DNA of 6,294 nt, from positions 1-6,294 of the forward strand of contig WQUQ01000087.1 of assembly GCA_009782025.1 (NCBI GenBank), given 5' to 3'. A program made the position numbers and the translations under genes. Shown one piece after another: positions 1 to 5,052 of the stretch (position 1 is its first letter; every line of letters begins with the position of its first letter). This DNA is from Desulfobulbus sp. GTDB taxonomy: Bacteria > Pseudomonadota > Gammaproteobacteria > Burkholderiales > Rhodocyclaceae. The notes beneath the pieces were generated by a model. The model had not been told where the DNA came from. It worked only from the letters and a program-made list of their open reading frames with translations, and ran no database searches.

Positions 1-9
1 TTAAATGCT

Positions 10-84
10 GTCATTCTGCGCGGAGCGAAGCGTAGTCGCAGAATCCACAAGCTGCATGGATGCTGCGACTGCGCGCAGCATGAC
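10..84. repeat. Nested palindromic repeat (REP/BIME- or MITE-like)
   Basis: This intergenic element is built from four related arms. The first hairpin pairs ATTCTGCG (13-20) with CGCAGAAT (37-44). The second pairs ATGCTGCG (60-67) with CGCAGCAT (74-81). The ends also pair with each other: GTCATTCTGCGCG (10-22) matches the reverse complement of 72-84 at 12 of 13 positions. The inner arms CGCAGAATCCA (37-47) and TGGATGCTGCG (57-67) pair at 10 of 11. The loop of the first hairpin contains GCGAAGC (25-31), a sequence known to form a very stable DNA mini-hairpin. The GAGCGAAGCG core resembles dispersed repeats I remember from many bacterial genomes. No open reading frame of note and no T-run follow it, so a classic intrinsic terminator is not indicated, although it could bound the nuclease transcript. 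Copy number is unknown from one window. Confidence 0.7.
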
Positions 85-136
85 GGTGCGGGAATGTTCA
101 ATGCTTAATTGCCGGATCAATAGCCTGAAAAACCAT

Positions 137-1024
137 CTACCGCGTTTCACGTGAAACACGCTGGCGCAGGCGGGTTTCGAGAAGGCGGCCGAGGCGGTAG
201 CCGGCTTCGGCGAGGCGGCGGTCGGCGATGGCGCGCGCTTGCTGCTGGAATTTCTCGTCGATGACCGGCAACGGGCGGCCGCTTCGCCGTGGATAGGCGC
301 TGGCGTGCAGATACCGGCTTTCTTCGCGCCACAGGTCGACGTCGCCCTGGGCGGGCGGCCGGTGTTCGGCCATGAGGCGGGCCGCCTCGCGCCACAAGCG
401 CTTGCCGCGCAGCGATGAGGGGCCGGGCAGGTCGTCCCAGTAGGCGTGCAGTGAGGTCAGCGGCTGGCCACGCTGGAACGGGTTGTTGATGACGAAGCGG
501 ATGCCGCCCTCGTCGGCGGTATTGCCGACGTGCAGGGGTTGGTGCAGGTCGCCAACCAGGTGGGCCAGCCAGGGCAAGACGTAGGTGATTTCGGCCGGAT
601 CGCCAGTGGTCCCGAGCAGGCGGTCCAGACGCTTGATCTGGCGGTCGAGCTGACCCTTGGCCGGGCGGCCGGCGGCGTCGAAGTCAACATAGTGCCAGGA
701 CTTGTGGCGGCGCGAATCATAGCGGCCGGCCGGCAGCGGCGGCTCGCGGCCCTCGTCGTAATAGCGCGGGTCGTTGCGGATGTTGTCGGCCCAGGTCGCG
801 GCTTCGGCAAATATCGCGGCCTCGCCCTGGCCGCCGGCCCGTTCGCGCCAGCGGTTGTAGTCGGGGTGGGCAGCCAGCGCGGCGCTGATGGCTTGGCGGC
901 TCGGCGCGGATAACTGCTGCCAGGCGATGACGGCAACCAGGCGATGGCCGGCGGCGTTCCAGGCCAGCGCCGGAGGGCCGCAGAGCAGAAAGCAGAGAAA
1001 GATGGAGAGACGGCGCATGGGCAT
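137..1024 (-). CDS. S1/P1-family zinc-dependent nuclease, secreted
   Basis: This 295-residue protein belongs to the S1/P1 nuclease family, zinc enzymes that cleave single-stranded DNA and RNA and act outside the cytoplasm. Residues 4-21 form a signal peptide (basic RR, hydrophobic core, ending ALA). Cleavage after Ala21 would leave Trp22 as the mature N-terminus, as the family requires, because the amino group and backbone of that Trp bind zinc. All expected ligands are visible with family spacing: Trp22, His27 (WNAAGH), Asp80 (TWAD), His111 (KSWHYVDF), His154, Asp158 and His164 (HLVGDLHQPLH), and His192 and Asp196 (HAYWD). Length is normal for the family. Two ATGs compete, at 1024 and two codons in (1018); neither has a clear Shine-Dalgarno sequence, and the shorter form gives an equally good signal peptide. 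The last residues (RVSRETR) are encoded by a parS site, leaving a basic tail. The gene is divergent from rsmB with a 29-bp gap. Family assignment is secure; the biological substrate (nutrient nucleic acid or other) is not known. Confidence 0.93.
   Translation of the reverse strand: MPMRRLSIFLCFLLCGPPALAWNAAGHRLVAVIAWQQLSAPSRQAISAALAAHPDYNRWRERAGGQGEAAIFAEAATWADNIRNDPRYYDEGREPPLPAGRYDSRRHKSWHYVDFDAAGRPAKGQLDRQIKRLDRLLGTTGDPAEITYVLPWLAHLVGDLHQPLHVGNTADEGGIRFVINNPFQRGQPLTSLHAYWDDLPGPSSLRGKRLWREAARLMAEHRPPAQGDVDLWREESRYLHASAYPRRSGRPLPVIDEKFQQQARAIADRRLAEAGYRLGRLLETRLRQRVSRETR
143..158. other. parS: parS centromere-like site (ParB-binding palindrome)
   Basis: Positions 144-157 read GTTTCACGTGAAAC, a perfect 14-bp palindrome centred on CAC|GTG. 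With flanks, the 16-mer at 143-158 matches the widely conserved chromosomal parS sequence TGTTTCACGTGAAACA at 15 of 16 positions, differing only at the first base (C for T). ParB binds this site to nucleate the partition complex that moves replication origins. The site lies inside the 3' end of the nuclease gene, where the minus-strand reading gives residues V-S-R-E-T just before the stop. I saw no second CACGTG-centred copy in the window. parS sites usually cluster near the replication origin, so this window is probably origin-proximal (inference). Confidence 0.85.
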
Positions 1025-1053
1025 GATTATGCCGCGTGTGATAATGCCGGCCT
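1025..1053. promoter_or_regulatory. Divergent start region with direct repeat and -10-like boxes
   Basis: This is the whole 29-bp gap between the two divergent start codons, so promoters for both genes must sit here or inside the opposite coding sequence. It contains an imperfect direct repeat, GATTATGCCG (1025-1034) and GATAATGCCG (1040-1049), matching at 9 of 10 positions and spaced 15 bp. TGTGATAAT (1037-1045) resembles an extended -10 box for rsmB, but a start point about 7 bp downstream would leave almost no leader. On the other strand, CATTAT (1046-1041) is a possible -10 for the nuclease. No convincing -35 element is visible for either. The assignment is tentative. Confidence 0.25.
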
Positions 1054-2325
1054 ATGCCCCGCTTGCCCTCCCGCTTGCCCCCCGATTCCCTTGCCTTCGC
1101 CCTGTTGCAGGCGGCGCGCATTCATCTCGCCGTGCTCGGCGGGCAAAGTCTGGCCGACGGTCAGCTTGGCCGCGTCGAGGCCGTCGCCCGGCCAGCCGTT
1201 CAGGATCTGGTCTACGGCAGTCTGCGCCGCTACGGTCGCGGCGATTTTTTGCTCGGCCGCCTGCTCGATCATCCGCTGGCCGCCGAGGACATTCGCTGCC
1301 TGCTGCTGGTTGCCCTGTATCGCCTGGAAACCCGGCCCGAGGCGGCGCATACCGTGGTCGATCAGGCGGTGCGGGCGGCGGGCGAATTGGCGGACGGGCG
1401 TTTTCGCGGTCTGGTCAATGGCGTGCTGCGCAATTATCTGCGCCGCGAGGCTGAACTGCTCGCCGCGCTGGCCGCCGATGCGCTGGCCAGCAGCCAGCAT
1501 CCGGCGTGGTGGCTGGCCGAGTTGCAGCGGGCCTACCCCGAAGACTGGCCGGCCATCGTCGCCGCCGATAACGCGCCGCCGCCGATGGCCTTGCGCGTCA
1601 ACCGGCGCCGTGGCAGCCGCGCCGAGTATCGGCAACGGCTGGCTGCCGAGGGCCTCGCCGCCCGGCCGTTCGGCGAGGCCGGGCTGGCGCTGGATCGGCC
1701 CTTGCCGGTGGACCGTTTACCGGGTTTCGCCGAAGGTTGGGCGTCGGTGCAAGACCCCGGCGCCCAGCGCGCCGCCGAACTGCTCGATCCAGCGCCGGGC
1801 AGCCGGGTGCTCGATGCCTGCGCAGCGCCGGGCGGCAAGACGGCGCATCTGCTCGAACGCGCCGAGGTCGATGTGCTGGCGCTCGACCTGAAGCCGGCGC
1901 GCTGCCAGCGCGTGAGCGCCAACCTCGAACGTCTCGGCCTGACGGCGACGGTGCGCGCCGCCGACTGCACCCGCCCCGATCGCTGGTGGGACGGCCAGCC
2001 CTTCGCTGCGATTCTGGCCGACGCGCCGTGCACGGCCAGCGGCGTCGTGCGCCGTCATCCCGATGCCAAATGGCTGCGCCGGGCCGAGGACATCGAGCGC
2101 TTCGCCGCCACTCAGGCGCGCATTCTCGATGCGCTCTGGCCGCTATTGCAGCCGGGGGGTAAACTGCTCTATGCGACCTGCTCGCTTTTTCCGGCGGAAA
2201 ACAGCGAGCAGGTCGCGCGCTTTCTGGCCCGCCAGCCGCTGGCCCGCCGCCGCCATGAGGAACTGCTTCTCCCGACTGCCGAACACGATGGTTTCTATTA
2301 CTGCCTGCTCGCCAAGCCCGCCTGA
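1054..2325 (+). CDS. rsmB: 16S rRNA (cytosine(967)-C5)-methyltransferase RsmB
   Basis: This 423-residue cytoplasmic enzyme transfers a methyl group from S-adenosylmethionine to C5 of cytosine 967 of 16S rRNA during small-subunit maturation. The N-terminal part (about residues 8-140) is the NusB-like RNA-binding domain. The C-terminal part (about 150-423) is a Rossmann-fold RNA m5C methyltransferase. Visible motifs are the SAM-binding DACAAPGGKT (254-263), motif IV DAPCTASG with Cys326, and motif VI YATCSLFPAEN with Cys376. In this family the motif VI Cys is the nucleophile that attacks C6 of the base and the motif IV Cys helps release the product; both are present. Length matches E. coli RsmB closely. 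ATG 1054 is chosen because an in-frame TAA stands at 1042-1044 and no other ATG lies nearby; the upstream Shine-Dalgarno sequence is weak. The gene heads the operon here and its 3' end overlaps the next gene. Confidence 0.96.
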   Translation: MPRLPSRLPPDSLAFALLQAARIHLAVLGGQSLADGQLGRVEAVARPAVQDLVYGSLRRYGRGDFLLGRLLDHPLAAEDIRCLLLVALYRLETRPEAAHTVVDQAVRAAGELADGRFRGLVNGVLRNYLRREAELLAALAADALASSQHPAWWLAELQRAYPEDWPAIVAADNAPPPMALRVNRRRGSRAEYRQRLAAEGLAARPFGEAGLALDRPLPVDRLPGFAEGWASVQDPGAQRAAELLDPAPGSRVLDACAAPGGKTAHLLERAEVDVLALDLKPARCQRVSANLERLGLTATVRAADCTRPDRWWDGQPFAAILADAPCTASGVVRRHPDAKWLRRAEDIERFAATQARILDALWPLLQPGGKLLYATCSLFPAENSEQVARFLARQPLARRRHEELLLPTAEHDGFYYCLLAKPA

Positions 2326-2902
2326 ACGCACACGCCTGCGTCGCTGGCTGCTGCCGCTGCTGTTCCTGCTGCTGCCGCTCCTGGCCTGGGCAGCGGAAAT
2401 CGAGGTGGTCAATCCGCGGATCGTTCACGACGAGGACGGTTACGCGCTGTTCGCCGATTTCAACTTTGAATTGCGGCCGCGCCTGGAAGAAGCGGTGGCG
2501 CGCGGCGTCACGCTGACCTTCGTCGTCGATTTCGAGCTGACCCGCGGACGCTGGTACTGGTTCGACGAAACGGTGGCCGCCCGGTCGCAGATCATCAGTC
2601 TCTCCTACCATGCGCTGACGCGCCAGTACCGGCTGTCCTCCGGCGGTCTGCATCAGTCCTTCGCCACCCTCGACGAAGCCCTGGCGATGCTCTCAAGGCT
2701 GCACAACTGGCCGATCAGCGATGGCGACGCGCCGGATCTGCGCCCCGGCAAGACCTATCAGGCGGCGCTGCGCATGCGGCTGGACATCAGCCAGTTGCCG
2801 CGCCCCTTCCAGATTTCCGCGCTCGGCAATCGCGATTGGAACCTGGCTTCCGACTGGAAGACCTGGACGGTGACGCTGCCCCTGCCGGCGGAGGCCAAGT
2901 GA
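2288..2902 (+). CDS. DUF4390 domain-containing exported protein
   Basis: This protein of about 204 residues has unknown biochemical function. I assign it to DUF4390 from its position between rsmB and ntrY and from its sequence style, including the C-terminal ALGNRDWNLASDWKTW stretch. From ATG 2288, a basic segment (RTRLRR, 14-19) precedes a hydrophobic core (20-35) ending in AWA or AWAA, a good signal peptide cleaved near residue 35-36. The mature part of about 170 residues looks like a soluble beta-rich periplasmic domain with many aromatic residues and no further membrane segment. The start is uncertain: ATG 2255 is also in frame, but it would bury the signal peptide behind a longer basic leader, and neither ATG has a good Shine-Dalgarno sequence. 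Translation is probably coupled to rsmB, which it overlaps by 38 bp. It ends in a GTGA overlap with ntrY. Its place next to a sensor kinase suggests a role in signal sensing or envelope function; that is inference. Confidence 0.82.
   Translation: MVSITACSPSPPERTRLRRWLLPLLFLLLPLLAWAAEIEVVNPRIVHDEDGYALFADFNFELRPRLEEAVARGVTLTFVVDFELTRGRWYWFDETVAARSQIISLSYHALTRQYRLSSGGLHQSFATLDEALAMLSRLHNWPISDGDAPDLRPGKTYQAALRMRLDISQLPRPFQISALGNRDWNLASDWKTWTVTLPLPAEAK
2890..2894 (+). promoter_or_regulatory. Shine-Dalgarno site deciding the ntrY GTG start
   Basis: GGAGG lies 4 nt before GTG 2899, inside the last codons of the DUF4390 gene. It supports the GTG over the in-frame ATG at 2836, and the GTGA stop-start overlap indicates translational coupling. 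Confidence 0.7.
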
Positions 2903-5052
2903 AACGCTTCGTTGCGGTTGGCGGCGCCCTGGCGGCGGCGGTCGGCGGCATCCTGTGGTTCCTGCTGCTGTTGTCGACGGCCGCCGACACGGTCGTTTTC
3001 TCGCGCCACTATCCGCTCCTGATCGGACTCAATATCGTGCTGGCGCTGGGCATGGTCGGTCTGGTCGGCTGGCAGTTGCGCACGCTGTGGCGCGATTACC
3101 AGGCCCAGGTCTTCGGTTCCCGCCTCAAATTGCGCCTGATGCTGATGTTCGGCGTCATTGCCGTGCTGCCGGGAGCGCTGGTCTACGGCGTTTCGGTGCA
3201 ATTCGTCACCCGTTCGATCGAAAGCTGGTTCGACGTGCGCGTCGAGAAGGCCCTCGAATCCGGCCTGCAACTCGGCCGCTCGACGCTCGATTCGCTGCTC
3301 AATGATCTGGCCGACAAAGGTCGCGCCATGGCCGACGAACTGTCCGACCTGCAAGATGCCTCTCGCCGCTCGGCGCTCTTGCGCCTGCGTGAAGAGCGCG
3401 GCGTGCAGTCGGCGGCGCTGTTCTCGGTCAACGGGCAGTTGCTGGCCAGCGCCAGCGCCGACTTCTCCAGCCTGTTGCCGGAATTGCCGACGCCGGCGCA
3501 ACTGAAACAGGCGCGCAGCACGCAGTTGTTGAGCACCGTCGAGGGCGAGGGCGGCCAGCTTTTCTTGCGCGTGCTGGCGCCGGTGACGGCGCGCGGCATT
3601 TTCGCCGAGCCGCGCATCCTGCAACTCATCAGTCCGGTGCCGGAGAGTCTCGCGCACGACGCCGAGGCGGTGCAGGAGGTGTACCGCGATTACCAGGAAT
3701 TACAACTGGCGCGTCAGGGCCTGACCCGCATCTATGCGCTGACGCTGACGCTGACCGTGCTGGTCGCCCTGTTCGGCGCCTTCGCCCTGGCCTACGTGAT
3801 GGCCCGCCGGCTGGCGGCGCCCCTGCACATCCTGGCCGAGGGCACGCAGGCGGTCGCCCAGGGCGATTTCTCGCCGCGCCAAGCGGTGTATAGCGGCGAC
3901 GAACTGGGCGTGCTGACCCAGTCCTTCAACCGCATGACCCGCCAGCTTGGCGAGGCGCGCAGCGACACCGAGCGCCACCGGGCGGAGCTGGAGGCGGCGC
4001 GCGGCTATCTCGAATCCATCCTGGCCAACCTCTCGGCCGGCGTGCTGGTGTTCGACCGCAACTTCAGGCTGCGCACGGTCAACGAAGGCGCGTGCACCAT
4101 TCTTGCCGAGGATTTCGTCGATCTGATCGGCCTGCCGCCCGCAACCTGGGCGCGCCAGCAAGTCCTCGGCGAATTCATCCGCGCCCAGTTCGCCGCGACC
4201 GAGGAGGCCGAATGGCAGGCCCAGCTCGAACTGGAACGCGCCAACGGCATGCCGCAGATATTGCTGCTGCGCGGCTCGCGTCTACCGGCGGGCAGCGGCG
4301 GCGATGTGGTGGTGTTCGACGACGTGACCCGGCTGATCGCCGCCCAGCGCAGCGCCGCCTGGGGCGAAGTGGCCCGCCGCCTGGCGCACGAAATCAAGAA
4401 TCCGCTGACGCCGATCCAGCTTTCGGCCGAGCGCCTGCAACTCAAGCTGGCCGGCAAACTGGACGACGCCGACGCCGGCATGCTGGCGCGCGGCACGCAG
4501 ACCATCATCACCCAGGTGCAGGCGATGAAGCGCATGGTCGACGACTTCCGCGACTATGCCCGTCTGCCGGCGCCGGTCGTCGCGCCGCTCGATCTCAACG
4601 CCCTGATCGGCGACGTGCTCGGGCTTTACGACAGCGCGGCGGCGGCCATCGACCCCCGGCTGGCCGGGGATTTGCCGCCGGTGCTCGGCGACGCAACGCA
4701 ACTGCGCCAAGTCATCCACAATCTGCTGCGCAATGCCGAGGATGCGCTCGAAGGACGCGCCGATGGGCGCATCGAGATCGTCACCCGGCAAGATGGGCGG
4801 CGCGCCCGGCTCATCATCGGCGACAATGGCCCCGGCTTTCCGCCCGACCTGCTGCCGCGCATCTTCGAGCCTTACGTGACGACCAAATCGCGCGGCACCG
4901 GCCTGGGGTTGCCGATCGTCAAGAAAATCGTCGAGGAACATTCGGGTACCATCGAAATCAGCAATGCGCCGGCGGGCGGCGCGCGGATCGACATCCGCCT
5001 GCCCCTGGCGAAAGAGGAGGAAGCCAAGCATGGCCATCATTCTGGTCGTTGA
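2899..5052 (+). CDS. ntrY: NtrY-type membrane sensor histidine kinase
   Basis: This 717-residue inner-membrane kinase of the NtrYX two-component system autophosphorylates on His and passes the phosphate to NtrX. Membrane segments lie at about 4-25, 39-59, 80-101 and 277-299, leaving a periplasmic loop of about 175 residues between the third and fourth. HAMP follows (about 300-355), then a PAS domain (about 370-480). The HisKA H-box RRLAHEIKNPLTP carries His497. The ATPase domain has an N-box (HNLLRNAEDA, Asn612), a G1 box (DNGPGF, 642-647), an F-box (IFEPYVTTK, 655-663) and a G2 box (GTGLGL, 666-671). All catalytic boxes are intact. GTG 2899 is chosen over ATG 2836 because GGAGG at 2890-2894 sits 4 nt upstream, the start overlaps the previous stop by 4 bp, and the protein then begins KRFVAVGG and enters the first membrane helix. 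The last codons overlap ntrX by 23 bp and give a His-rich tail (KHGHHSGR). NtrYX systems are linked to nitrogen metabolism, respiration and redox sensing; the signal here is unknown. Confidence 0.94.
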   Translation: MKRFVAVGGALAAAVGGILWFLLLLSTAADTVVFSRHYPLLIGLNIVLALGMVGLVGWQLRTLWRDYQAQVFGSRLKLRLMLMFGVIAVLPGALVYGVSVQFVTRSIESWFDVRVEKALESGLQLGRSTLDSLLNDLADKGRAMADELSDLQDASRRSALLRLREERGVQSAALFSVNGQLLASASADFSSLLPELPTPAQLKQARSTQLLSTVEGEGGQLFLRVLAPVTARGIFAEPRILQLISPVPESLAHDAEAVQEVYRDYQELQLARQGLTRIYALTLTLTVLVALFGAFALAYVMARRLAAPLHILAEGTQAVAQGDFSPRQAVYSGDELGVLTQSFNRMTRQLGEARSDTERHRAELEAARGYLESILANLSAGVLVFDRNFRLRTVNEGACTILAEDFVDLIGLPPATWARQQVLGEFIRAQFAATEEAEWQAQLELERANGMPQILLLRGSRLPAGSGGDVVVFDDVTRLIAAQRSAAWGEVARRLAHEIKNPLTPIQLSAERLQLKLAGKLDDADAGMLARGTQTIITQVQAMKRMVDDFRDYARLPAPVVAPLDLNALIGDVLGLYDSAAAAIDPRLAGDLPPVLGDATQLRQVIHNLLRNAEDALEGRADGRIEIVTRQDGRRARLIIGDNGPGFPPDLLPRIFEPYVTTKSRGTGLGLPIVKKIVEEHSGTIEISNAPAGGARIDIRLPLAKEEEAKHGHHSGR
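5015..5020 (+). promoter_or_regulatory. Shine-Dalgarno site of ntrX
   Basis: A full AGGAGG lies 9 nt before ATG 5030, inside the 3' end of ntrY. It is the strongest ribosome-binding sequence I noticed in the window. It fixes the ntrX start and suggests efficient translation of the regulator in addition to coupling with the kinase. Confidence 0.75.

Noticed and set aside
10..84. Intrinsic terminator
   Set aside because: The hairpins are strong but no T-run follows on either strand; the nested repeat structure explains the pairing better.
1035..1045. DnaA-box-like sequence (GTGTGATAAT)
   Set aside because: It lacks one base of the TGTGNATAA pattern, and no cluster of further boxes is present, so an origin is not supported here.
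944..1891. Plus-strand open reading frame in another frame over rsmB, 315 codons
   Set aside because: Overlaps rsmB out of frame; Arg/Pro/Trp/Cys-rich composition and no domain, typical of a GC-rich shadow.
2288..2320. Possible lipoprotein signal in the DUF4390 protein (Cys7)
   Set aside because: Cys7 precedes the hydrophobic segment instead of following it, so there is no lipobox; an ordinary signal peptide fits better.
1598..2653. Minus-strand open reading frame of 351 codons opposite rsmB and the DUF4390 gene
   Set aside because: Arg/Pro/Ala-rich low-complexity product with no motif; the plus strand carries clear RsmB catalytic motifs across the same bases.
2836..2898. ATG 2836 as an N-terminal extension of ntrY by 21 residues
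   Set aside because: The extension is hydrophilic, lies wholly inside the DUF4390 coding region, and has no ribosome-binding sequence, whereas GTG 2899 has GGAGG at the right distance.
2758..3657. Minus-strand open reading frame of 299 codons opposite ntrY
   Set aside because: Gln- and Arg-rich antisense shadow of a well-supported histidine kinase gene.
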